This document shows, piece after piece, positions 32,411-39,229 of a stretch of DNA of 39,277 nucleotides; within the stretch, counting starts at the first letter, position 1, and every line of letters begins with the position of its first letter. Both the position numbers and the translations under genes were made by a program. The stretch comes from a virus, in the IMG/VR virus record IMGVR_UViG_3300006175_000018, positions 1 through 39,277 of that record; one strand, 5' to 3'. Below the pieces are notes generated by a model, which was not told the origin of the DNA, did no database searches, and was given only the letters and a program-made list of their open reading frames with translations.

Positions 32411-32869
32411 ATGACGCTCGCAGAGGCTGATGCGCATCAACGCAAACACGGCTTCAAGTCACTTATGGGCGATCTCGACAAGGCAGTGGCGCAGGCGCGC
32501 GGCATACTTGGCGACCCAACGAAAAAGGCCACAGGCAAAGGCAGGCTGCGCAACGTGCGCAAGCGTGTGATGAACAAAACGGAGCGCGAGTTCAGTTTCA
32601 TCCTTGAGGCGCAAAAGCGCACAGGAGAGATCGACGAGTGGAAGTTCGAAGGCGTGCGCCTGCTGTGGGGCGGCGGCATGACTTACACGGCTGACTTTTC
32701 AGTAAGGCGCACACAGCGCGGCAGAATTAAGGTCGTGGAAGTCAAAGGCGCGCACATACGCGACCGCGACATTGTGCGCTTTAAGGGTTGCCGCCACGAG
32801 TGGGAGGAATGGTTCGATTTCGAGTTTCACCAACGCAACAAAGACGGCACATGGACACGATTACTGTAG
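32411..32869 (+). CDS. DUF1064-like PD-(D/E)XK nuclease
   Basis: A 152-residue protein from ATG 32411, with AAAGG 7 bases upstream; an upstream GTG at 32387 is less likely. It has the DUF1064 signature: NKTEREFSFILEAQKRTGEI, then YTADF (Asp95), VVEVKGAHIRDRD (Glu110, Lys112) and FKGCRHEWEEW. These are PD-(D/E)XK nuclease landmarks. In phages it may be a Holliday-junction or recombination nuclease. It is first in the rightward operon and overlaps the next gene by 19 bases. Confidence 0.8.
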   Translation: MTLAEADAHQRKHGFKSLMGDLDKAVAQARGILGDPTKKATGKGRLRNVRKRVMNKTEREFSFILEAQKRTGEIDEWKFEGVRLLWGGGMTYTADFSVRRTQRGRIKVVEVKGAHIRDRDIVRFKGCRHEWEEWFDFEFHQRNKDGTWTRLL

Positions 32870-34005
32870 ACAGAGCACTAACAACGCCATCCAACTTGCA
32901 CAGGCGCAAACTGTGCCCCGGCAGTGCGCGCATGGAAAAAGGCTGCTCGGATAACGACACAGCAGACGCGCGCCGTGGCAGACTGTTCCACCGCTACTGG
33001 ACGAATCCAAACTACGAGCGCGAACTGCTTACGCCAGACGAGCGCGACTTGCTGCTGCGCAGTGACCAACTGCACGCCGATGTGCTTGGCGTGCTCAACT
33101 TTGCTGGCATGCCAACAATGCACGTTGAGGAAACAATCACAGGCTTAAACGGCAGGCTCACTGGCACGCCGGATTTGATTTACAAGTGGCCGCAACACAA
33201 CGCCGCGCTCGTGGAAGATCTCAAAAGCGGCTTTGCCGTTGTGGAGCGAGCCGAACTGAATTTGCAGTTGCGTGGCTACGCCGTGCTTGCCGCCGACAAT
33301 TACGAGCCACTCGACACCGTTTACGTTTCCATCCTGCAGCCGCGCCTTTGGTCGCCAAGCGAACGCACAACGTTGGCGCAATACAACATGGATGAGCTTC
33401 TCAGATCTGCGCAGGAGATTAACGGCATCATCGACCGCACGGAAGACCCGAAAGCGCCGTTGGTGGCTGGCGAAGACCAGTGCCGCTACTGCCGCGCCAA
33501 ACTGATTTGTCCTGCCTTCCGCAAAGCCGTTGGCATGCCGCTGGCAAAGTTCAAAACAGAGGAAGCACTGAGCAAGGCAAAGCGCGAAGCAGAGATCGAG
33601 CGCCGCGTAAAACGCTGCAACGATGCGCAGTTGGAAAAACTGTATGAGGCAGTCAAGATTGCGCGCATTGTCGACGACCCTGTGACGGCCGAGATCCGCG
33701 CACGCATTAAAGCCGGGCGCTTCGTAAACTTTGAACTCGGCAAGGACTACGAAGTGCGCAACGTAAAAAACGTGCGCCGCGCAATCGCGCTGCTGGCGCT
33801 GTCTGGCGTGGCAACGCGCGAAGCAGTCATCGACCACTGCACGCTGCCTATCCGCTCGCTTGAGGACATGCTGCGCGCGGCGCACAAAGGCATGACGTGG
33901 CAGCAGGCGCGCGACAAAATCGACCGCGTGCTCAAGTCAGTGCTCGTGCGCGAGCCGCGCGATGCGAAGATCCTTCCTAAAAAAACAACAACAAAACGAA
34001 AATGA
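32851..34005 (+). CDS. Cas4/RecB-like exonuclease (DUF2800) with Fe-S cysteine pattern
   Basis: Probable 5'-3' exonuclease partner of the annealing protein. The 384 residues show the family entry LHRRKLCPGSARME (Cys22), G-x-x-x-H (Gly43, His47), GTPDLIY (Asp108), EDLKSG (Asp123, Lys125) and Q-x-x-x-Y (Gln139, Tyr143). CRYCRAKLIC follows (Cys211, 214, 220), which with Cys22 makes a four-cysteine AddB/Cas4-type iron-sulphur cluster. About 150 residues of helix and a Lys-rich tail follow. ATG 32851 is chosen because the upstream part is in the neighbour. The annealing protein lies in the opposite operon. Confidence 0.85.
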   Translation: MDTITVDRALTTPSNLHRRKLCPGSARMEKGCSDNDTADARRGRLFHRYWTNPNYERELLTPDERDLLLRSDQLHADVLGVLNFAGMPTMHVEETITGLNGRLTGTPDLIYKWPQHNAALVEDLKSGFAVVERAELNLQLRGYAVLAADNYEPLDTVYVSILQPRLWSPSERTTLAQYNMDELLRSAQEINGIIDRTEDPKAPLVAGEDQCRYCRAKLICPAFRKAVGMPLAKFKTEEALSKAKREAEIERRVKRCNDAQLEKLYEAVKIARIVDDPVTAEIRARIKAGRFVNFELGKDYEVRNVKNVRRAIALLALSGVATREAVIDHCTLPIRSLEDMLRAAHKGMTWQQARDKIDRVLKSVLVREPRDAKILPKKTTTKRK

Positions 34006-34268
34006 ACGACGAGAACAACAACGACAAACCGAAGTGCCGCTCGTGCGGCGCACACATACTGTGGGCGGAAACAGTTAAAGGCAGGCGCATCCCGCTTGAC
34101 GCCGAGCCAGCCGACGGCGGCAACATGGTGCTTGAGGAGCGCGGACACCACCGCGCGCCGCTGGCAGCAGTGCTTACTGCTGGCGCAGTGCCTAACGGTA
34201 AGCCGCGTTACAAATCGCACTTCGCCACGTGTCCAAACGCTCAACAACACAGGCGAACCACACATTGA
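34002..34268 (+). CDS. Zinc-ribbon protein
   Basis: An 88-residue protein with CRSCG (Cys12, Cys15), the phrase GRRIPLDAEP, and HFATCP (His73, Cys77), a zinc-ribbon arrangement common in phage early regions. Function unknown. ATGA overlap with the nuclease gene and TTGA overlap with the next gene place it in the operon. Confidence 0.7.
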   Translation: MNDENNNDKPKCRSCGAHILWAETVKGRRIPLDAEPADGGNMVLEERGHHRAPLAAVLTAGAVPNGKPRYKSHFATCPNAQQHRRTTH

Positions 34269-34465
34269 GCGAGCCACGCAAAAAGCCTTTGCTGCCAAGT
34301 GACACGCAGCCGCCCACACGTGCGCTGCTGCCGCAGGATGTAACACAGGAAGAACTTTGGTGGCTATACCACAATCACTTGGCGCTGCATCAGTTCATCG
34401 AGCACGCGATTGCTGAGGCGGAAATGAATTGGCAGCGCCACCAGAACTGGGAAGGCAAAACATGA
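34265..34465 (+). CDS. Small hypothetical protein (TTG start)
   Basis: A 66-residue protein, unrecognised. It starts at TTG 34265 within TTGA overlapping the previous stop. It has a Pro-rich N-terminus and an amphipathic helix with Trp and His (TQEELWWLYHNHLALHQFIEHAI). An ATGA overlap leads to the next gene. Confidence 0.55.
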   Translation: MSEPRKKPLLPSDTQPPTRALLPQDVTQEELWWLYHNHLALHQFIEHAIAEAEMNWQRHQNWEGKT

Positions 34466-35082
34466 GCGCAGAAAAACACAGCAGCGCGGAGCAGCAGTTG
34501 CAGCTACAACTTGAGCACTTAAAACGCACAGTGAAAAGCCCCTACGAATTAATCGAGCACGTCATCCAGCTTTACGGCGCGGAGTTTGAAAAAGCGAACG
34601 CCTGCATTGCCGCGCAGGACGCAGCGCTGAAAGCGTCTGGCGAACTGCTGCAGGCAGAAAAGCGCACAACAGATGAGCTTTTCCGCATCAAGCAAAAGGT
34701 CGTGATTGCCAATCGCGAGTTGTTGCGAAGGAACAAAGAGCTGACGGACTTGGCTGCACTGTCGGCAACGGACATTGTTGAGCGCGTGGCGATTGATCTG
34801 CGCGTTAACTGGCAACACTTAAACGAGCAAGGCGTCCGGAGCATCGTTAGGCGCGCACTTGTGACGCAGCTCGACTTGCTGCCGAAAATTACGGACACGC
34901 TGCGTGAAGCACATGCGCGCGTGCTGAACGAGATCGGCGTCACAGGTAGCGGCGACAGCGGCTTTGCGCGCGATCTCGCGGCACTGTGCGACTTCATCGA
35001 ACTCTATGACAAGGCACAGCATGAACATGAATCCGAACGCGACAGCGCAGATGGTGACGCACGCACAAGTGAAACCGCGTAA
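34462..35082 (+). CDS. Coiled-coil hypothetical protein
   Basis: A 206-residue protein, mostly helical with heptad-like stretches (EQQLQLQLEHLKRTV; ELLRRNKELTDLAAL). The C-terminus is acidic with His. No family is recognised. ATGA overlap sets the start at 34462, and the 3' end overlaps the next gene. Confidence 0.65.
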   Translation: MSAEKHSSAEQQLQLQLEHLKRTVKSPYELIEHVIQLYGAEFEKANACIAAQDAALKASGELLQAEKRTTDELFRIKQKVVIANRELLRRNKELTDLAALSATDIVERVAIDLRVNWQHLNEQGVRSIVRRALVTQLDLLPKITDTLREAHARVLNEIGVTGSGDSGFARDLAALCDFIELYDKAQHEHESERDSADGDARTSETA

Positions 35083-35458
35083 AGCTGCGCAGCCAAAGCC
35101 ACCAGAGCAGCCGCCAGCTACGCAAACGCTTCGCAGTGCAGGCGACAAGCAGGAGTGGACGCCATTGGTGGGTGACGACTCCGTGATAGACATGGGGCGT
35201 TTCGGCAAGATCACACTTGGAACAAATCACACACGAAAAATCTGTGCCGCCCACAGCGCCGCACATCGCCAGCTACTCGATCAGGTGGATGACTTCAAAA
35301 AGCTCATCAGGCGCTTGCTCAACGAGCTGCCGCGCAAACGCGACTGGCTTGACCCACAGCTTGAGCAAATGCTGCGCAACGCCGCCGCGCCTGCAGCACA
35401 CATGGATGCCGCCGCACTTGAGGCGCACAAGCGCAAAGCCGAGGACACGCCAGCGTGA
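35021..35458 (+). CDS. Hypothetical protein
   Basis: A 145-residue protein from ATG 35021 (ATG 35027 and ATG 35051 are in frame). The first 45 residues are Pro/Lys/Gln-rich and probably disordered. The rest is helical (HRQLLDQVDDFKKLIRRLLNEL) and begins after a strand (DMGRFGKITL). No function can be assigned. It overlaps the previous gene by 62 bases if 35021 is right, or by 32 if 35051 is. It ends with a GTGA overlap. Confidence 0.55.
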   Translation: MNMNPNATAQMVTHAQVKPRKAAQPKPPEQPPATQTLRSAGDKQEWTPLVGDDSVIDMGRFGKITLGTNHTRKICAAHSAAHRQLLDQVDDFKKLIRRLLNELPRKRDWLDPQLEQMLRNAAAPAAHMDAAALEAHKRKAEDTPA

Positions 35459-35694
35459 GCGCGCCAACGCTAACACGCCGCACAGCAAAGCCTGAGGCAA
35501 CGTTGGCTATTGCCACGGACAAGGAGTTAATCGACTTCGTCGACAGGCACGGCGTGCAGGCGCACGCAGCACGTGTAGGCGACAAAATCATTGGCTGGTT
35601 TTGCTGGCTACCACATCCGCACCCGTTTGTGCGCGTTATGGGCACGGACTGGCGCACGGCTATTGGCAACCTTAAACGCCACGCTGAAGCGTGA
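35455..35694 (+). CDS. Hypothetical protein (GTG start)
   Basis: A 79-residue protein starting at GTG 35455 in a GTGA overlap. A helix (ATDKELIDFVDRHG) is followed by a beta hairpin with aromatic residues (KIIGWFCWLPH) and a final helix (WRTAIGNLKRH). It is not recognised. A GTGA overlap with the next gene supports translation. Confidence 0.6.
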   Translation: MSAPTLTRRTAKPEATLAIATDKELIDFVDRHGVQAHAARVGDKIIGWFCWLPHPHPFVRVMGTDWRTAIGNLKRHAEA

Positions 35695-35969
35695 AGCAAT
35701 GGCTCGAAACGCGCACGCTGGAGTATCCAGCAGGCACTGTGTCCGGACGCTTTGGCGCAAGCGTGATGTTTGTGGCTTACAGCCGCTGGCAGCGCCAGTG
35801 GTTTTGGGTTTACCCGGGCGGCGAAGAACGCATTGCCGAGCCGCCGCACATATTTGTTGACGAAGAATGGGCGCGCGAGCACACGCTGCCAGCGCCGCGC
35901 GCCACGCTTGAAAAGGCTGTGAATATCCGACGCAAAAAAGGCGCTGCGCAGATGCTTCTCGGCTTGTGA
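35691..35969 (+). CDS. Hypothetical protein (GTG start)
   Basis: A 92-residue protein from GTG 35691. It is Trp/Tyr-rich in the middle (FVAYSRWQRQWFWVYPGG) and basic at the C-terminus, with no known family. Last gene before the non-coding region upstream of the helicase. Confidence 0.6.
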   Translation: MKQWLETRTLEYPAGTVSGRFGASVMFVAYSRWQRQWFWVYPGGEERIAEPPHIFVDEEWAREHTLPAPRATLEKAVNIRRKKGAAQMLLGL

Positions 35970-36168
35970 ACCAAGTGTGAATATCTTTTTTTGTAAAAAG
36001 CGCTTGCGCAAGATGCGCCGCGCGCTGCATGCTGAAAGCTCATGTTGGGGCTGGCGCAATCTTCTACTGTGCGGTCGGGCGCGGGCATGCGCTTTCAGTG
36101 CATGCTCGACCTCAACCGCTTGGCCGCACAGTTGAGGCTTGCGCTATAAGCAGCCACAGTTGCCGCCC
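35970..36168. other. Non-coding region with inverted repeats, candidate origin or leader RNA
   Basis: The longest gene-free stretch of the right half. It contains a run of seven T within an AT-rich patch (35980-35999), the palindrome CTTGCGCAAG (36003-36012), and an inverted repeat: TGCATGCTGAAAGC at 36026-36039 with GCTTTCAGTGCATGC at 36091-36105 (the 8-base GCTTTCAG arm is exact, then a 2-base bulge). The motif GCATGC occurs three times (36027, 36085, 36100). A second stem, CCTCAAC/GTTGAGG (36110-36116, 36131-36137), lies just before the helicase. No good promoter pair is visible. Origin or RNA leader is inference. Confidence 0.5.
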
Positions 36169-37860
36169 GTGTCTGAACTATCCGACAAACTGGCAGCATC
36201 ACGACAACGATTAGCAGAGCGCAAAGCAGCGGCGGCAGGCAACAACACACAGCCTTCGGGCGGCGGCGATAGTCTGGCACAGGAAGCAGCAGCGTCGTCG
36301 TCGCCTTCCACGCTGACACTTAGCGGCGCAAAGCTGCGCAAGCGCAAGGCAGCAGGCGCGTCACCAACAGCGCAAGCCGTGGACATCCACCGCATGCCGC
36401 CGCACAGCGTGGAAATGGAACTCGGCGTGCTCAGCTCCATCATGCAGGACTCGCAATGGGGCAGCAAAGGCTTCGCTGTGCTGGCGGAAGTGGCGGCGAA
36501 AATCACGCCCGATTACTTCTACGTGCCAGCGAACAAAACGATCTACGAATCTTATCTGCGGCTGTGGCGCGCAGGCGTTGCCATTGATTTAATTTCGTTC
36601 ACGGAGTGGATGCGCGAACACAGGCTGCTGGATAACGTTGGCGGCGCGCAATACGTGACGCAGCTCATCAACTTTGTGCCGACGGCCGCAAACGTTGTTT
36701 ACTACACGGAGCGGCTGACGGACTTGATGCGCAAGCGCGAAGCCATTGCCTACGGCACACGGCTTGTGCGCAGCGCTTACGCCTCAGCCGATGAGGACGA
36801 GTTCCTGCAGCAAGTGCAGCGCATCCAAAGCGGCTTGTCGTCACTCGTAAGCACAAACGGCAAATTTCCGGCAATGGTCGACGTTGGTGTGCAGTGCGCC
36901 ACGGACACGCCAGTTGCGCTGCCGCCGCTTGTTATCCATTACCTGCTGCACCGCGCGAGCAAGATGTTGTTAGGCGGCAACAGCAAAGGCAGGAAAACGT
37001 GGGCGCTGATGGACTTGGCGCACAGCGTGGCAATAGGTGGCGATTGGTGGGGCTTCCACACACGGCAAGGCTGCGTGTGTTATGTGAATTTGGAACTGCA
37101 GCCAGCTTTTTTTGAGCAGCGCATGCGCAAAATCATCGAGACGAAAAACGCTGTGCCGGAGCGCGGTTCGCTGTTCGCTTGGCACTTGCGCGGCTACGCC
37201 AAGCCAATGAGTGAACTGGTGGGCGATCTGCTTGTTTTCCTGCAGCAACATCGCTTCACGTTGATCATCATCGATCCGATTTACAAAACGCTGCCAGCCA
37301 CGCACGGCGCGGAAAACGACAGTGCGATCATCACGCAGTTGCTCAACGATGTGGAAGCCATTGCCGTCGAGACCGATGCCGCCGTGCTGTTCAGTTCGCA
37401 CTTTAGCAAAGGCGACCAAAGCGAAAAGGAATCGATTGATCGCGTAAGCGGCAGCGGCGCGTGGGCGCGTGATCCGGACAGCGTGTTAACAATGACGCCG
37501 CACGGCGAGCCTGACTGTTTTACCGTTACGCCAACGCTGCGCAATCTTGCGCCGATAAAGGAGTTTGTCGTCAAGTGGGAATATCCGATGTTTGTGCGCA
37601 ACGATGAAGCTGATCCGGAAAATCTGAAGCGACCAAAAGGCAAAGGCAGGCCAGTCGAAAACACAGCCGCCGAAGTGCTGGCGGCGATGAAAGACACGCC
37701 GTGGCGCACGGCGGAATTGCAAAAGCATTGCGCCAAAGAAGAAGGCATCGCGCCGCGCGTGTTTTATCGGCTGTGGGCTGAACTAAAAAAGGCTGGCAAA
37801 ATTGTGGAAACTGCCGATGGAACGTGGCGGAAAACAACCGAAGAAGAGGAGCCATTTTGA
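36169..37860 (+). CDS. Replicative helicase-like ATPase: DnaB N-domain fused to AAA_25/RepA-type ATPase
   Basis: Residues about 75-200 match the DnaB N-terminal domain (HSVEMELGVLSSIMQD, FYVPANKTIYESYLRLW, VGGAQYVTQLINFVPT). After a linker comes an AAA_25/RepA-like RecA fold, with Walker A GGNSKGRKT (269-277), Walker B LIIID (365-369), and the SSHFSKGD and GSGAWARDPDSVL blocks that follow in this family. The C-terminus (about 490-563) looks like a winged helix. The first 70 residues are low complexity. Start GTG 36169 (MSELSDKL) is a choice; TTG 36139 would add 10 residues. No primase gene is seen nearby. It likely unwinds DNA at the phage origin. Confidence 0.85.
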   Translation: MSELSDKLAASRQRLAERKAAAAGNNTQPSGGGDSLAQEAAASSSPSTLTLSGAKLRKRKAAGASPTAQAVDIHRMPPHSVEMELGVLSSIMQDSQWGSKGFAVLAEVAAKITPDYFYVPANKTIYESYLRLWRAGVAIDLISFTEWMREHRLLDNVGGAQYVTQLINFVPTAANVVYYTERLTDLMRKREAIAYGTRLVRSAYASADEDEFLQQVQRIQSGLSSLVSTNGKFPAMVDVGVQCATDTPVALPPLVIHYLLHRASKMLLGGNSKGRKTWALMDLAHSVAIGGDWWGFHTRQGCVCYVNLELQPAFFEQRMRKIIETKNAVPERGSLFAWHLRGYAKPMSELVGDLLVFLQQHRFTLIIIDPIYKTLPATHGAENDSAIITQLLNDVEAIAVETDAAVLFSSHFSKGDQSEKESIDRVSGSGAWARDPDSVLTMTPHGEPDCFTVTPTLRNLAPIKEFVVKWEYPMFVRNDEADPENLKRPKGKGRPVENTAAEVLAAMKDTPWRTAELQKHCAKEEGIAPRVFYRLWAELKKAGKIVETADGTWRKTTEEEEPF

Positions 37861-38081
37861 GCAACTGCCACAAACTGCCAAAAGCCGCTGCCAAATCATT
37901 TGAGGCAGTGGCTGCTTGCGCGCCAAAAAAACCACTGCCTGAATCTCTTCTTCGAAGAGATTGTCAAAGGCAGGCAGAAAAGCGCCTGAACCTTTGGCAC
38001 AATACTCGGCGCGCTGCCGGAAAGGAAACCGACCGCTATCGCGGCCACCTTTCCGACATCGCTTTTGCGCCATGCAACTGA
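37857..38081 (+). CDS. Hypothetical protein (TTG start)
   Basis: A possible 74-residue basic protein starting at TTG 37857 in a TTGA overlap with the helicase stop. Cysteines and lysines are frequent, but no domain is recognised. It contains the strong hairpin at 37942-37962, so the frame could be accidental and the stretch mainly structural. Confidence 0.4.
   Translation: MSNCHKLPKAAAKSFEAVAACAPKKPLPESLLRRDCQRQAEKRLNLWHNTRRAAGKETDRYRGHLSDIAFAPCN
37942..37962. repeat. Perfect 9-base inverted repeat (hairpin)
   Basis: AATCTCTTC, a 3-base spacer TTC, then GAAGAGATT: a perfect hairpin with CTGCCT (37935-37940) and AGGCAG (37968-37973) able to extend it. No T run follows, so it is not a classical terminator. 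It could be an RNA-processing site, an operator or a translational control element between helicase and nuclease genes. Confidence 0.7.
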
Positions 38082-38455
38082 GCCAATTACAGCAGCAACT
38101 CGGCGGCGCGCTTTTTGAGCACTTCCGCCGCCCCGTGTGCGGCATTTACTTTTTGTTCGATGCGACCGACTGCCTTTTGTATGTGGGCAAATCGCGGCAC
38201 GTGCCGCACCGCATTGGCGAGCACAGGCGCGGCGGCGTGCAGTTTGCGCGCGTGTTTTTTATGCACTGCACGGCAGCGGATGTGGACGAAAAAGAGCGGC
38301 ACTTCATCCAGTTGCTGCAGCCGCCGTTGAACAAAACACTCAAAGGCAAATTGCGCGCCACGGTGCGCCGTGCGCCGCGCCGCAAACAACAGCCAACGAC
38401 GCTGGCGGCGTTCGCCTGTTCCATAGGCAGGGAAGATGACAGCGCCTTTTTATGA
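38072..38455 (+). CDS. GIY-YIG nuclease domain protein
   Basis: A 127-residue single-domain nuclease: GIY at 25-27, LYVGK (Tyr37, Gly39), Arg47, His51, a catalytic Glu (DEKERHFIQLL; Glu75) and N-P-like PPLNK (Asn87). The YIG half has Val instead of Ile. A basic tail (RRAPRRKQQ) may contact DNA. It may be a resolvase or a homing-type nuclease without a partner DNA-binding domain. ATG 38072 lies ten bases before the previous stop; the longer upstream frame is excluded. An ATGA overlap with the next gene follows. Confidence 0.82.
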   Translation: MQLSQLQQQLGGALFEHFRRPVCGIYFLFDATDCLLYVGKSRHVPHRIGEHRRGGVQFARVFFMHCTAADVDEKERHFIQLLQPPLNKTLKGKLRATVRRAPRRKQQPTTLAAFACSIGREDDSAFL

Positions 38456-38646
38456 CACCCGACGAAGCGCACTTGCTGGCAACAGCCGAGCTGCAGAAGA
38501 TCCGCTGCAGCGTAATCGAGATCGAGCGCATCCTGCGCGTGCTGCACTTGCAACGGCATCCAATGCCGCCGCTGCCGCCACTGGACACAACGCCGACAGA
38601 GCCGCTGTCACCGGAAATGCGCGCGGCAATAGACGAGACGCCATGA
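38452..38646 (+). CDS. Small hypothetical protein
   Basis: A 64-residue protein with a helical first half (HLLATAELQKIRCSVIEIERILRVLHL, in part) and a Pro-rich second half. ATGA overlaps with both neighbours (38452 and 38643) argue that it is real. Function unknown. Confidence 0.55.
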   Translation: MTPDEAHLLATAELQKIRCSVIEIERILRVLHLQRHPMPPLPPLDTTPTEPLSPEMRAAIDETP

Positions 38647-38888
38647 AATCACTCGACGCCGACGACGCCTTTGCAGGCTACATGCACAAAGTGAATCCGG
38701 ACGTGGCGCTGCACTCGGTGCAGTATCGCGAAAGCCGCCGCTGCTTCATGGCAGGCATGTGGCAAACGCTGCAGCACATGCTGTGGGTGTCGACGGAGTG
38801 GCCTGAGGCTGACGCGATGAAAGAGATCGCGCAGCTTGAGGATCAACTGGCGCAGTTCAAAGAGCGCGTGAAGCAGGACAAGGACTGA
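38643..38888 (+). CDS. Conserved phage hypothetical protein
   Basis: An 81-residue protein. The pattern VQYRESRRCFMAGMWQTLQHML followed by a helix (KEIAQLEDQLAQFKERV) resembles a widespread small phage early protein with 'E-x-RR-x-F-x-AG' and a coiled end. Function unknown. It starts within the previous stop (ATGA) and is the last clear rightward gene. Confidence 0.65.
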   Translation: MKSLDADDAFAGYMHKVNPDVALHSVQYRESRRCFMAGMWQTLQHMLWVSTEWPEADAMKEIAQLEDQLAQFKERVKQDKD

Positions 38889-39061
38889 AGGCGCGTAAGT
38901 AAACACCTCGACCCGAGTTACGCGGGTTTCGCACCAGCAAATCGCCTGCGTTTTTGGCAGGCAACTGCGCAACTAAATGGCACGCCAGAATGCCCCTTAA
39001 TGGCGTGAAAAGGCGCGACACGGCGTTTGATTGCCGCCGCCTGTGTGTTGGCTGCTGAATG
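38889..39061. other. Non-coding hairpin region after last rightward gene
   Basis: Three inverted repeats follow each other: ACCCG/CGGGT (about 38914-38930), GCCTGC/GCAGGC with loop GTTTTTG (about 38945-38963), and CACGCCA/TGGCGTG (38981-38987 and 39001-39007). No T-rich tract fits a standard terminator. A leftward frame is open across it but has no good start and overlaps the last gene, so I leave it as non-coding. A structured RNA is possible. Confidence 0.45.
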
Positions 39062-39229
39062 TTACGGTGTGCCGACAATCCCGCCTGCGCGGTAGGCGGC
39101 GTTGTCTGCGCGCCGTGCCCGTGTTGTGCGCTGCGCTCGTTTGGCTCGCCGCTCTTTGGCCTGCTTGCCTGCCTGCGTGCCTGTTTTGTCCGCCGCTTCG
39201 CGCTGCCGTTTTGCTGCTGGTCTGCTCAT
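39062..39229 (-). CDS. Small basic protein, leftward (tentative)
   Basis: A 55-residue frame, MSRPAAKRQREAADKTG at the start and AYRAGGIVGTP at the end. It is Ala/Arg/Lys-rich and probably one helix, and its codons (GCA, GGC, ACA, AAA) match the window's genes. There is no ribosome site that I can see. It is the only plausible gene in the last 390 bases. It would be transcribed away from the terminase gene if the genome is circular. Confidence 0.4.
   Translation of the reverse strand: MSRPAAKRQREAADKTGTQAGKQAKERRAKRAQRTTRARRADNAAYRAGGIVGTP
39074..39106. repeat. Hairpin with internal loop
   Basis: GACAA (39074-39078), CCGCCT (39081-39086), loop GCGCGGT, AGGCGG (39094-39099) and TTGTC (39102-39106) make 11 base pairs around a 2x2 internal loop. 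It lies at the 3' end of the tentative leftward gene. No T run is adjacent, so a terminator role is unproven. Confidence 0.6.

Noticed and set aside
37824-37856. Upstream extension of the small gene after the helicase
   Set aside because: It lies entirely inside the helicase gene; the TTGA overlap at 37857 is the more likely start.
38940-39010. Possible tRNA gene in the hairpin region
   Set aside because: No T-loop GTTCRANNC motif, no acceptor stem closure and no anticodon arm could be fitted.
38857-39078. 73-codon leftward frame across the end of the last gene and the hairpin region
   Set aside because: It overlaps the 3' end of an accepted gene and has no supported start. The DNA looks like hairpins rather than coding, though its translation looks orderly enough that a homology search is worth doing.
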